DNA of 64,000 nt from Duganella sp. SG902. GTDB taxonomy: Bacteria; Pseudomonadota; Gammaproteobacteria; Burkholderiales; Burkholderiaceae_D. Below the pieces are notes generated by a model. It did no database searches. It saw nothing but the letters and a program-made list of their open reading frames with translations, and was not told the DNA's origin. Shown in pieces: positions 36,426 to 44,544 of this stretch. The stretch lies in NCBI RefSeq assembly GCF_013376005.1, contig NZ_JABMJK010000019.1, positions 33,024-97,023 on the forward strand, written 5' to 3'. The position numbers and the translations under genes were made by a program. Within the stretch, counting starts at the first letter, position 1, and each line of letters opens with the position of its first letter.

Positions 36426-36962
36426 ATGGATTCCATCAATGCCAACCAAGTAGAATCGAATCACCAGGATCTCGTCGGCGAAGACGCCGTGCGCAAGATC
36501 CGCGAATTTGTCGACAGCACGCCCGGCTGCTTTTTCTGCACCAGCGACGCCAACGGCGGCCCCGGCGACGCCCGGCCGATGACGGCGCTGCAGGTCGACA
36601 GCCTGGGCAATCTGTGGTTCATCTCCGCCAGCGACAGCCTGAAGAACGTGGAACTGGCGGCCGACCCGTCGGCCACCCTGTACTTCCAGGGCTCGGCCCA
36701 TTCCGAGTTCATGCACCTTGAGGGCATCGCCACCGTGCTGCGCGATCCGGTCAAGGTGAAGGAGTTGTGGAGTTTTACCATGAAGACCTGGTTCACCGAG
36801 GGCGAGGACGATCCGCGCATCACGCTGATCAAGTTCGCGCCGACCTACGGCTACTACTGGGATACCAAACACGGCAAGGCGGTGGCCAGCGTCAAGATGC
36901 TGATTGGCGCCGTGATCGGCAAGACGATGGACGACTCCATCGAAGGCAGGCTGGATCTGTGA
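36426..36962 (+). CDS. Pyridoxamine 5'-phosphate oxidase-fold general stress protein
   Basis: A 178-residue split-barrel flavin-binding protein of the PPOX superfamily (general stress protein 26-like). Visible family segments are ARPMTALQVDSLGNLWFIS, the barrel strand VELAADPSATLYFQG and the C-terminal FAPTYGYYWDTKHGKAVAS. Members bind FMN or F420, but no reaction can be assigned. AAGGAG six bases before the ATG at 36426 decides the start over the in-frame ATG at 36327. Its stop abuts that of the tonB-like gene. Confidence 0.85.
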   Translation: MDSINANQVESNHQDLVGEDAVRKIREFVDSTPGCFFCTSDANGGPGDARPMTALQVDSLGNLWFISASDSLKNVELAADPSATLYFQGSAHSEFMHLEGIATVLRDPVKVKELWSFTMKTWFTEGEDDPRITLIKFAPTYGYYWDTKHGKAVASVKMLIGAVIGKTMDDSIEGRLDL

Positions 36963-37649
36963 TCAGCCGAGCTGGAAGTTAATCGGCACCAGCGCATACA
37001 CGGGGATGGCCTTGCCGTCCTCGACATGCGGTTTGTACAGGGCGCGCAGCACCGCCTGGCGGCCCGCCTCATCGAGATTGCTGGAACCGGACGATTTTTG
37101 GATCGTCACCTGTTCCGCCGTTCCCTTTTCCCCGATCAGCACGCGCAGCATCACGGTGCCGGTTTCGCCCATGCGGCGCGAAATGCTCGGATACACCGGT
37201 TGCGGCGCGCGCACATATTCGACGCCCGAGACCGTCTTCGGCGCGCTCGGTTGCGCTGGCGCCGGTGGCGCGACCGCAGCCGCCGGCGCGGCCACGGCCG
37301 GCGCCGGATCGCTGGCGCGCGGCTGTGGTGGCGGCAGGGTGATGGTCGGTTCGGTCTGGACGATATTGACTTGCGGCAGCGGTGGCACGAAAGTTTGCTT
37401 CGGCGGCACCAGCGGCATCACTTTCGGTGGCGGTGGCGCCTTGAGCGGCTCCGGCGTGGCCACGAAGGTGACATTCACCACCTGCGGCAGGATGGCGTGC
37501 GTGACGGTGCGCAGCATGCCGGAATACGCCAGGTAAAACACCACGGCGTGACCTACGACGATGGCGGCCATCGGGGCCAGCTTGCGGCCACGGCGCTTGA
37601 ACTCGTCCCCGGACAGCGTCGCCGCCGGGCTGTAGGTCATGGTGCTCAT
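36963..37649 (-). CDS. TonB-family energy transducer
   Basis: A 228-residue protein with one N-terminal membrane helix (about 24-45, AAIVVGHAVVFYLAYSG), a long Pro/Ala-rich periplasmic spacer (about 70-150) and a C-terminal TonB domain with YPSISRRMGETGTVMLRVLI and LRALYKPHVEDGKAIPV. It should link the ExbB/ExbD motor to receptors such as the one at 29355; exbBD are not in the window. It starts two bases after the bfd stop, so bfd and tonB form one unit under the Fur-like box. An alternative ATG lies three codons in. Confidence 0.9.
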   Translation of the reverse strand: MSTMTYSPAATLSGDEFKRRGRKLAPMAAIVVGHAVVFYLAYSGMLRTVTHAILPQVVNVTFVATPEPLKAPPPPKVMPLVPPKQTFVPPLPQVNIVQTEPTITLPPPQPRASDPAPAVAAPAAAVAPPAPAQPSAPKTVSGVEYVRAPQPVYPSISRRMGETGTVMLRVLIGEKGTAEQVTIQKSSGSSNLDEAGRQAVLRALYKPHVEDGKAIPVYALVPINFQLG

Positions 37650-37651
37650 GC

Positions 37652-37873
37652 TTAGTTGGAGAACACCGGACGTTTCAGCACGGTTTCCTGGAGTTCGGCG
37701 GCGGCCTTGGCGGCCAGTTGTTCGGTGAGGATTTCTTCGGCGCAGGAGAAGCACTGACCGCAGCAGGTGGCGACGCCCAGCGCGTCCCGCAGCTCGTCCA
37801 TCGACGTGATGCCCAGGTCCATGGCTTGACGGATTTCGCGATCGGAGATGTTGTTGCAAACACAAACAATCAT
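37652..37873 (-). CDS. bfd: Bacterioferritin-associated ferredoxin
   Basis: A 73-residue [2Fe-2S] protein with the four ligand cysteines at 4, 6, 38 and 41 (CVC near the start, CCGQC in the middle), the exact Bfd pattern. Bfd reduces ferric iron in the bacterioferritin core so it can be released. Divergent from feoAB across a Fur-like box, as expected for an iron-starvation gene, and followed by tonB. The C-terminal 20 residues extend beyond the minimal Bfd domain. Confidence 0.93.
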   Translation of the reverse strand: MIVCVCNNISDREIRQAMDLGITSMDELRDALGVATCCGQCFSCAEEILTEQLAAKAAAELQETVLKRPVFSN

Positions 37874-37932
37874 TGCTGCACCTTCTGGCTAAGATTCGGT
37901 TAAGGCATTCCTGACATGATTGCTAGTAACTT

Positions 37933-37951
37933 AATGCGAATCATTATCATT
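37933..37951. promoter_or_regulatory. Fur box in the bfd / feoA divergent promoter
   Basis: AATGCGAATCATTATCATT matches the classical 19-bp Fur consensus at 17 of 19 positions. It is 60 bases from the bfd start and 102 from feoA, so both directions are probably repressed by iron-loaded Fur. A weaker half-site (CATTCGCATTA) follows near 38000. Confidence 0.82.
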
Positions 37952-38052
37952 AATCGTATACTGCCGTAAACTTCAGCGGTATGCAAGCTAAATAGAAGTC
38001 ATTCGCATTACCGTTTATAATGCTAGTATCTGATTCCGGCCGGAAAATACTC

Positions 38053-38319
38053 ATGACGCACGCTGCTCCCCTGATTACTCTCGATGCGCTAAAGGTTGGC
38101 TCCACCGCCACCGTAGTGCATGTTTCCCCCGGTGCGGCCGATGATGGCGGCACCGGCCTGGCGCGTCGTCTGATGGAACTGGGTTTCGTGCCCGGCGAAA
38201 AAATCCGCATGCTCAAGCGCGGCATGCCGGGTGGCGAGCCGTTGGCGATCAAAGTCGGCAACTCCACTTTTGCGTTGCGCCGCTTTGAAGCTGCGCTGAT
38301 CTCGATTCAACCGGAATAA
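38053..38319 (+). CDS. feoA: Ferrous iron transport accessory protein FeoA
   Basis: An 88-residue SH3-like FeoA protein. The family pattern is clear: TGLARRLMELGFVPGEKIRML followed by GEPLAIKVGNSTFALRRFEA. FeoA is cytosolic and helps FeoB import Fe2+. The frame is open to 38020, but the ATG at 38053 gives the usual N-terminal length. feoB starts three bases after its stop. Confidence 0.92.
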   Translation: MTHAAPLITLDALKVGSTATVVHVSPGAADDGGTGLARRLMELGFVPGEKIRMLKRGMPGGEPLAIKVGNSTFALRRFEAALISIQPE

Positions 38320-38322
38320 ATA

Positions 38323-40227
38323 ATGGGTGCAGTAGAAAACGTGGCGCCGCAAGTGCCGGCCGCCTCCCGCACGCCGATGATGGCGCTGCTGGGCAATCCG
38401 AATTGCGGCAAGACCGCCTTGTTCAACCGCCTGACCGGCGCGCGCCAGAAGGTGGCGAACTACGCCGGCGTGACCATCGAACGCAAGGAAGGCGCCTTCA
38501 CCACCACCGGCGGCAACGGCTTCCGCGTGCTGGATCTGCCGGGCGCCTATAGTTTGTCGGCCCACACGCCGGACGAGGAAATCACGCGCGACGTGGTGGC
38601 CGGCCTGCGCAAGGGCGAGGCGGCGCCGGACGTGGTGGTGTGCGTGGTCAACGCCACCAACCTGCGCCTGAACCTGCGCCTGGTGCTGGAGATCAAACGC
38701 CTGGGGCTGCCGATGATCCTGGCGCTGAACATGGTCGACGTCGCGCAGAAGCGCGGCATCCACGTCGACGCCGACAAGCTGGCGCGGGAGCTGGGCATGC
38801 CGGTGGTGGAAACCGTGGCGGTGCAGGCCGGCGGCGAGAAGTCGCTGCTGCGCGCGCTGGACGGCATGTGGCCGCTGCCGGAGACCAAACCGCATCCGCT
38901 GTCGGCCATCGACGCCGTCAGCGTGGAGGAGACGCAGCGCGAGGTGCGCCGCATCCTCGAGCTGGTGGTGACCGAGCCGGCGCACGCCAACGATGGCCTC
39001 ACCGAAAAAATCGACAACGTGGTGCTGCACCCGGTGGTTGGCCCGATCATCCTGGCGGTGCTGATGTTCCTGGTGTTCCAGGCGGTGTTCACCTGGGCCA
39101 CGCCGGCCATGGACCTGATCAAGGACAGCGTCGATCATCTGCGTTCGGTGGTGCGCGACGCGATGCCGGATGGCGTGCTGCGCGGCCTGCTGGTGGACGG
39201 CATCCTGAGCGGCACCGGCAACGTGCTGGTGTTCCTGCCGCAGATCCTGATCTTGTTCTTCTTTATTTTGGTGCTGGAAGATTGCGGCTACCTGCCGCGC
39301 GCGGCCTTCCTGCTGGATCGCCTGATGGGCGGCGTGGGCCTGTCGGGCCGCGCCTTCATTCCGCTGCTGTCCAGCTTTGCCTGCGCGATTCCGGGCGTGA
39401 TGGCGGCGCGCACCATTCAGAATCCGCGCGACCGGTTGGTGACGATCATGATCGCGCCGCTGATGACGTGCTCGGCGCGCCTGCCGGTGTATGCGCTGAT
39501 CATCGCCGCCTTCATTCCGGAGCGCGAAGTGTACGGCTTCCTCAGCCTGCAGGGGCTGGTGCTGTTCGCGCTGTACTTCGCCGGCATCTTCTCGGCGATG
39601 GCGGTGGCCTACTTCTTCAAGCGCGCGCTGGGCGCCAACCAGAAGCAGCCGCTGATGCTGGAGCTGCCGGCCTATCACTGGCCGCACATGCAGAACCTGG
39701 CGCTGGGCCTGTGGGAGCGCGCCAAGATCTTCCTGACGCGCGTGGGCACGGTGATCCTGACGCTGATGGTGCTGCTGTGGTTCCTGAGCTCCTTCCCCGG
39801 GGCGCCGGAAGGCGCCACCCATCCGCCGATCTATTACAGCCTGGCGGGCATCCTGGGCCGCGGCCTCGAATACATCTTCGCGCCGATCGGTTTCAACTGG
39901 CAGATCTGCATCGCGCTGGTGCCGGGCCTGGCCGCGCGTGAGATCGCGGTGGGCGCGCTGGGAACGGTGTACGCGCTGTCGCAAAGCGGCGAGGAACTGG
40001 CGCAGTCGCTGGAGCCGATCATCGCCGCCTCGTGGGCGCTGCCGACCGCCTTGTCGCTGCTGGCCTGGTACGTGTTCGCGCCGCAGTGCATGTCAACCCT
40101 GTCGGTGGTGCGCCGCGAGACCGGCGGCACGCGCTACGCGCTGCTGATGGCCGGTTATATGTTCGCGCTGGCCTACGTCGCATCGTTCCTGACTTACCGG
40201 ATTTCGCTGGCCGTATTGGGAGGCTAA
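38323..40227 (+). CDS. feoB: Ferrous iron transporter FeoB
   Basis: A 634-residue inner-membrane Fe2+ importer. The N-terminal GTPase domain shows G1 GNPNCGKT (24-31), G3 DLPG and G4 NMVD; a helical regulatory (GDI-like) domain follows, then two Gate motifs in the membrane part (FLLDRLMGGVGLSGRAFIPL followed by SSFACAIPGVMAARTI, and later VPGLAAREIAVGALGTVYAL). It lacks the extra C-terminal length of the E. coli protein. Fur-controlled with feoA. Confidence 0.95.
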   Translation: MGAVENVAPQVPAASRTPMMALLGNPNCGKTALFNRLTGARQKVANYAGVTIERKEGAFTTTGGNGFRVLDLPGAYSLSAHTPDEEITRDVVAGLRKGEAAPDVVVCVVNATNLRLNLRLVLEIKRLGLPMILALNMVDVAQKRGIHVDADKLARELGMPVVETVAVQAGGEKSLLRALDGMWPLPETKPHPLSAIDAVSVEETQREVRRILELVVTEPAHANDGLTEKIDNVVLHPVVGPIILAVLMFLVFQAVFTWATPAMDLIKDSVDHLRSVVRDAMPDGVLRGLLVDGILSGTGNVLVFLPQILILFFFILVLEDCGYLPRAAFLLDRLMGGVGLSGRAFIPLLSSFACAIPGVMAARTIQNPRDRLVTIMIAPLMTCSARLPVYALIIAAFIPEREVYGFLSLQGLVLFALYFAGIFSAMAVAYFFKRALGANQKQPLMLELPAYHWPHMQNLALGLWERAKIFLTRVGTVILTLMVLLWFLSSFPGAPEGATHPPIYYSLAGILGRGLEYIFAPIGFNWQICIALVPGLAAREIAVGALGTVYALSQSGEELAQSLEPIIAASWALPTALSLLAWYVFAPQCMSTLSVVRRETGGTRYALLMAGYMFALAYVASFLTYRISLAVLGG

Positions 40228-40228
40228 T

Positions 40229-40501
40229 ATGTGGCAAGAGATTATCGTAGCGTTGATCGTGGCGGCGGCCCTGCTGCACTTCAGCACCAAGTACCTGCCT
40301 GTGGCGTGGCGCAAGCGCATCGTCTACACGCTGGCCAAGCGCGGCCTCGATGAAATCAAGCTGGCCAAGTTCTTCAAGACGCAAGGCGGCGGTGGCTGTG
40401 GCGACGACGGCGGCTGCTCCAGCTGCGGCTCATGCGACACCACGCCGACCAAATCCAACACCACCACCCACCGCGTCATCAAGCTGCACGTGCAGCGCTA
40501 A
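40229..40501 (+). CDS. FeoB-associated Cys-rich membrane protein (DUF6587-like)
   Basis: A 90-residue protein: one membrane helix (about 5-20), a basic amphipathic segment (WRKRIVYTLAKRGLDEIKLA) and a Gly/Cys-rich patch GGCGDDGGCSSCGSC with four cysteines that could bind metal or an iron-sulphur cluster. It starts two bases after the feoB stop and is probably the local equivalent of FeoC. Its last 23 bases overlap the 3' end of the convergent PurA-like gene. Confidence 0.8.
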   Translation: MWQEIIVALIVAAALLHFSTKYLPVAWRKRIVYTLAKRGLDEIKLAKFFKTQGGGGCGDDGGCSSCGSCDTTPTKSNTTTHRVIKLHVQR

Positions 40502-41870
40502 TCCCTGCGGCGGCGAGCTTCCTTACGGTTTTGAAAGTCGGACCGAAAGAGCCAAGTATGACTGGTGTTTCAGCAAGTGTTTCTATCTCGCCTATGAACT
40601 GCCGTGCGTCTACGATGGCGGCGGATGTCAGGACTGGTCGCGCGGTGGACAGCAAGTCCGCCAGCGCGGTCTGATGTGCCAAATCCTGCGCTGCGCCGAG
40701 GAGCAATGCAGTCACTCTGCCCTCCTGGTCCCGTTGGCATAGCTGGTTGTCATTGGCGATCGTTGGCGTTTGATAGGCATGGCACCATACCAGGCCGGGG
40801 TGGCGGCGGAATGCATCAAGATGGCTAACCAGCAGTCCATCCAGTGGGCCGGTGACCGATAGCGAGTAGCGAAGCAGCAATGCATCGGGATGGCCTCGGC
40901 GGAAGTCGCCCTGCCAACCGCCGGAGGCATTGTGCGGTTCCGGAAGCATGTTCAGGCGTGGGTCGTAGGTGGGCAGCGGGCCGTTGCCATGCCTCGTCAT
41001 GTAAGAACGAATGGCACCGAAATGCTCCACCCGTGCGCGCAGGCCAGCGTCCGCGATCACCGCTTCCACTGCGGATGGATGAATGGTGCTCCATGTGGTG
41101 TAGGGATGAAAGCCGCGCCATTCATCCAGCAGAACACCTTGCGCACCCTCACACAGTACCGTGCCAGGGCGGTGCAGGCGAGCGGCAATTTGTTGATGCT
41201 CGGCAGGTGCCACAATGGTCAGCAGCTGCTCAATGCGCTGGAGCCACTGCGGTGCCATGGCGCCATCACGCAGCAGTCCTATCTCCTCATCATAGGCAGC
41301 CTGATAGGCTGGGTCGGGGCAATCCGGCGCAAAGTCTTGCAGAAGTTGCAGGCGTATGGCTTCCAACTTGTCCAGTGCCGTGGTCCGATGCAGCAGATCG
41401 CCATAGCGTAGAGTTAATGCTGGCGCCTCCAGATCTTGCTTCATCGTTTCCCCAACGCCCACTCCACAGCTACCGTGCGCATGTGCGCCACGTTGCAGTT
41501 CCCGCAGGCGTCCCGCCGCTTGATGGTATGGCGTCGTTACTTTGCAGCGGCGGTCGATGAGCAGCCGTTGCAAAGCGTCATTCACGCCGGCACGCCGCAG
41601 ATATTCGTTTTCCACCAGCAGCGCCGTAGGGTGAATGATCACGGGGTATGCCAGCAGCGTGTAAACACCTGGAACAAAGCTACCGGAGCAGAACTGCGAA
41701 AAAGTATGATGGCGTCCATCCGGCAGCACGACGTTATGCGCCGCCTGTGCTCCACCGTTGAAGCGTACCACGGTGTGGGCTTGCGTATCCCGGCATAGGG
41801 CGTCAATGAACAATCCTTTGCCGCAGTCGCCAAAGCCTAGTCCCAATACGGAGATGATCCGGGTAGCCAT
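40479..41870 (-). CDS. Divergent adenylosuccinate-synthetase-like enzyme of an unknown four-gene system
   Basis: A 463-residue PurA homologue. The GTP-binding P-loop is GLGFGDCGKGL where PurA has QWGDEGKGK; the catalytic Asp (15) and Lys (18) are kept and so is the catalytic His (45, in AQAAHNVV). CEGAQGVLLDEWRG and YMTRHGNGPLP are recognisable, but the Arg-rich aspartate-binding loop of PurA (TTGRRRRTGW) is replaced by SGGWQGDFRRGHPD. It probably forms a phosphorylated intermediate with GTP on an altered nucleotide or amino-acid substrate. AAGGA precedes the ATG at 41870. Last gene of the minus-strand operon, 8 bases after the VWA gene. Confidence 0.75.
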   Translation of the reverse strand: MATRIISVLGLGFGDCGKGLFIDALCRDTQAHTVVRFNGGAQAAHNVVLPDGRHHTFSQFCSGSFVPGVYTLLAYPVIIHPTALLVENEYLRRAGVNDALQRLLIDRRCKVTTPYHQAAGRLRELQRGAHAHGSCGVGVGETMKQDLEAPALTLRYGDLLHRTTALDKLEAIRLQLLQDFAPDCPDPAYQAAYDEEIGLLRDGAMAPQWLQRIEQLLTIVAPAEHQQIAARLHRPGTVLCEGAQGVLLDEWRGFHPYTTWSTIHPSAVEAVIADAGLRARVEHFGAIRSYMTRHGNGPLPTYDPRLNMLPEPHNASGGWQGDFRRGHPDALLLRYSLSVTGPLDGLLVSHLDAFRRHPGLVWCHAYQTPTIANDNQLCQRDQEGRVTALLLGAAQDLAHQTALADLLSTARPVLTSAAIVDARQFIGEIETLAETPVILGSFGPTFKTVRKLAAAGISAARAA

Positions 41871-41878
41871 GATTGTCC

Positions 41879-42853
41879 TTATCCGAAAAGCCGTTTCCAC
41901 CAAGTCGCGGCCAGCGCAGGCATCCCGCGATAGGCGTGAATCTGGCTGGCTGTGGTCGGATCAAGCAAGGCGGCATAAGAACGCAAGGCGCGGACGATGG
42001 ATGAGACGCGCCGGGCCTGAATGCCGCTGACCGCCAATGTGCCGGCCAGCGTGCGCAGATCGGGAACAGATTTCTCGGTCAGCGCGACGATGGCTGCGGC
42101 GATAGCGCAGGCGTCTGCGGGATCCTCCATACAGATCACATGATCGCCCAACAGTTCTCGCCAGCGTGATTCGCAATTCCTGCGCCGCTTCAGATCCGGG
42201 ATCAAGAAGAATACGTGATAGCTTTCCGCAGCCGCCGCGATCACCTCCTCAATCGGGATGTCTTGATCAAGTTTGTCGCCGATTAGCGTACCGATCTGAT
42301 GGCGCGATACGGCCGGATAGGGCAGCTCGTCGCCGGTCAGAAACAGATAGCCTTTCTTCCTGCGCTTGACCCAGCAATCCATATCGGTGTGTTGAGCTGC
42401 CACGTAGAAGGCTAACTCGTAGCTTTCTTCGCCGGAGCCGCCACCGCCGCCTTCCAGATAGGTCCAGGTCAGCCATTGGTCCATCAGTTCTGCGGTGGAT
42501 TCGAATTGGCCCACTTGCAGCGAGGCGCGATCGGACGAGGCGTCGCCGATGGCCATAAACATCAGCTGGGGGTCTTTCACTTTGCAGGTGGTCAGCAAAT
42601 TCATGAATGTAGGCAGCTCACGGGTTGCCAGGATTTCCGGGATGTCCCCCATCGAGCCGGTAACGTCGAGAGCGAACACGATGCCGAGCGAATCTGGATG
42701 ATCCGTACTGTCCCGTGCTTCGCGCATGCCCATGCCATGTGGATTCATCAACGCATGGCAGCCGCGCTGGGTGAACACTTCCGCACGTGAGGCTGACGCG
42801 CGATCGGCGATAATTGCGGTGTGTGCTGCGTGTGAATAATTACCGTGTCCCAT
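41879..42853 (-). CDS. VWA-domain protein of the unknown four-gene system
   Basis: A 324-residue von Willebrand A domain protein without signal peptide, so cytosolic. The metal-ion-dependent adhesion site is present: ALDVTGSMGDI gives Asp63, Thr65 and Ser67, and LFLTGDELP gives the later aspartate. A Gly-rich insert (EGGGGGSGEESYELAF) lies in the domain, and a helical C-terminal extension (about 240-324) has no recognised motif. Such domains often act as metal-dependent scaffolds for partner proteins. AAAGGAG before the start. It lies between the pseudokinase (15-base gap) and the PurA-like gene. Confidence 0.8.
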   Translation of the reverse strand: MGHGNYSHAAHTAIIADRASASRAEVFTQRGCHALMNPHGMGMREARDSTDHPDSLGIVFALDVTGSMGDIPEILATRELPTFMNLLTTCKVKDPQLMFMAIGDASSDRASLQVGQFESTAELMDQWLTWTYLEGGGGGSGEESYELAFYVAAQHTDMDCWVKRRKKGYLFLTGDELPYPAVSRHQIGTLIGDKLDQDIPIEEVIAAAAESYHVFFLIPDLKRRRNCESRWRELLGDHVICMEDPADACAIAAAIVALTEKSVPDLRTLAGTLAVSGIQARRVSSIVRALRSYAALLDPTTASQIHAYRGMPALAATWWKRLFG

Positions 42854-42868
42854 TGCTTGCTCCTTTGT

Positions 42869-43825
42869 TCAACGTTGATTGTTGGGGCTAAAGTGGATAA
42901 ATCGTGGTGCGCCAAAAATGGCGTGCGCCGCAGTTTGCAACGCTTGGTCGATGCCTGATGCCCCTACACTGGCGCACCAGTCTCCATCCTCACTGGCGCG
43001 CTTCAGCAGCACCGCCAGTGGTTCCGGCGTGCTGGCTTTGATTGGGGGCTCATCGCCGCCGCCATGCAGAAGACTACGTATGGTCCAGGCGGACTGCACC
43101 AGATCGCGCGCTATGGACTGCGCTATGGACTTGTTACGCCCGGCTTCAGCCCAGCCTATCAACAGGATGCCGTGATCTGCGGGCTGCACCAACAGATGAT
43201 CTGACGATAGCCTGCCATGGCTCCAGCCTGCTTCGTGGATATAGTCAAGCGTCTCCAGTATGCGGCGCCAAATCCATATTGCGTGGCATGGCTCTATGCC
43301 ATCCGGATAGTAGCGATGCACGTCGGCCAGGCTGCCCCAATAGCCGGATGGACTACGCAGCAGCAAGGCTTCGCCGATGACACCACCTGTATCCTCGACC
43401 GGGCCGTAGCCCACTGGCTGGGGCAAACGTTGCGAGAAGTACGCGGAGCCGGTGTGATTTAAGGCCTGCAACTGCTGAAGTACTTCGGCTTCTTGGCGTA
43501 AGCGTCCTGGTGTGGCTTGGGAAAGCCCAAGCTTGATGATGACGTGCTCGTGCAAGGCGCCGAGGCGTTGTGCCAGCATGATGCGTGCTGTTTCGCCTTG
43601 CCCCAGCGGGAGCAATACTTTATAGCGCTCACCATTGCAGGCGATTGTATTTTCCATGGCGCCCGCGCGCGACCGCTGGTATGCCTCTTTGAACCGCGCC
43701 GCCGGCACAATGTGCTCGCTGAGGGTAACTTCTGTCTGGCAATACGTACAGATCACTGAGCGCCAGCGTGCCTGCCGGGGCAGTGGAGCACCACATTGAG
43801 GACAGATGCAGATATCGTAGTTCAT
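42869..43825 (-). CDS. Zinc-ribbon pseudokinase of the unknown four-gene system
   Basis: A 318-residue protein. Residues 6-29 hold a zinc ribbon (CICPQC ... CTYC). Residues 60-290 follow a protein-kinase fold: a glycine loop LPLGQGETARI, the VAIK-type lysine Lys98 (HVIIKLG), an alpha-C glutamate in RQEAEVL, but HGRLSSDHLLV where a kinase has HGDLKPSNILI, and LLIGWAEA in place of DFG. Loss of both catalytic aspartates argues for a pseudokinase that binds nucleotide or partners. The gap to the regulator upstream is 19 bases. No strong ribosome site is visible, so translation may depend on coupling. Confidence 0.72.
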   Translation of the reverse strand: MNYDICICPQCGAPLPRQARWRSVICTYCQTEVTLSEHIVPAARFKEAYQRSRAGAMENTIACNGERYKVLLPLGQGETARIMLAQRLGALHEHVIIKLGLSQATPGRLRQEAEVLQQLQALNHTGSAYFSQRLPQPVGYGPVEDTGGVIGEALLLRSPSGYWGSLADVHRYYPDGIEPCHAIWIWRRILETLDYIHEAGWSHGRLSSDHLLVQPADHGILLIGWAEAGRNKSIAQSIARDLVQSAWTIRSLLHGGGDEPPIKASTPEPLAVLLKRASEDGDWCASVGASGIDQALQTAAHAIFGAPRFIHFSPNNQR

Positions 43826-43844
43826 CGTCGGTTCGCCAAATTGA

Positions 43845-44510
43845 TTACAGGCCGCGGCGTAGCATTTGCAGGTTGCCGCGGAATTGCGCTTTCAGCCGGT
43901 AGAGCTGGGCCGGGCGATGGGCGCCGCCGGTATCCATTTGATCTTCCACTGGCTCCAGCGCATTCATCTCCGCCATCTTCTTGCGAAAGCTGACTTTGTT
44001 GAGCGGCTCCCTCATCAACGTCTCATAGATGCGTTGTAGTTGCGGCAGGGTGAAGGTGTCGCCTGCCAGATAACACGGAAGGGTTGAGTATTGACTCTTG
44101 TTACGTAGACGGGCTACGGCGGTGTCGATGATCAGCTTATGATCGAAGGGCAGAGTGTGGATACGGTCTGCATTGATCAATGTCATCGCGGGCTTTTGAG
44201 CCTGAGCCAGCAATTCGTATGGCAGCAGCGCGTAGTAGGCAATGGCAATCGACCAACCGCGCGGATCACGCGCGGGGCCGGAGAAAGTAGCCAACTGTTC
44301 CAGAAAGGGCACTTCAATGCCGGTTTTATCCCGCAGCACACGATGGGCGGCGGCATAGGCGTCAAGATCTTCCGCTGGGTGGATGTAGCCGCCCGGGAGG
44401 GCTGCCACGCTCTTGTAGGGCTCGTGCTCGCGCTTGAACAGTGCGACGACCAGTTCGTCGCCGCGCAGGGCGAGTAGAACGGTGTCAACAGTGCAGATTA
44501 CGGGTCTCAC
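43845..44510 (-). CDS. NrtR-like transcriptional regulator (degenerate Nudix plus winged helix)
   Basis: A 221-residue protein with an N-terminal Nudix domain and a C-terminal winged helix, the NrtR architecture. The Nudix box GYIHPAEDLDAYAAAHRVLR continues with DKTG instead of the EExG catalytic end, so hydrolysis is probably lost, as in other NrtR proteins that sense ADP-ribose-like ligands. The C-terminal YETLMREPLNKVSFRKKM matches the NrtR DNA-binding module. GTG start with AGGAG seven bases upstream. First gene of the operon, next to an AT-rich inverted repeat that it may bind. Confidence 0.82.
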   Translation of the reverse strand: MRPVICTVDTVLLALRGDELVVALFKREHEPYKSVAALPGGYIHPAEDLDAYAAAHRVLRDKTGIEVPFLEQLATFSGPARDPRGWSIAIAYYALLPYELLAQAQKPAMTLINADRIHTLPFDHKLIIDTAVARLRNKSQYSTLPCYLAGDTFTLPQLQRIYETLMREPLNKVSFRKKMAEMNALEPVEDQMDTGGAHRPAQLYRLKAQFRGNLQMLRRGL

Positions 44511-44544
44511 TCAATACTCCTGTGGAATGGCGTATGAGTGTATT

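Noticed and set aside
36426..36962. PPOX-family gene as pdxH (pyridoxamine phosphate oxidase)
   Set aside because: The sequence lacks PdxH signatures and resembles general stress protein 26; vitamin B6 function is not supported.
38089..39984. A 631-codon minus-strand frame opposite feoA and feoB
   Set aside because: Low-complexity His/Arg/Gln-rich shadow of feoB.
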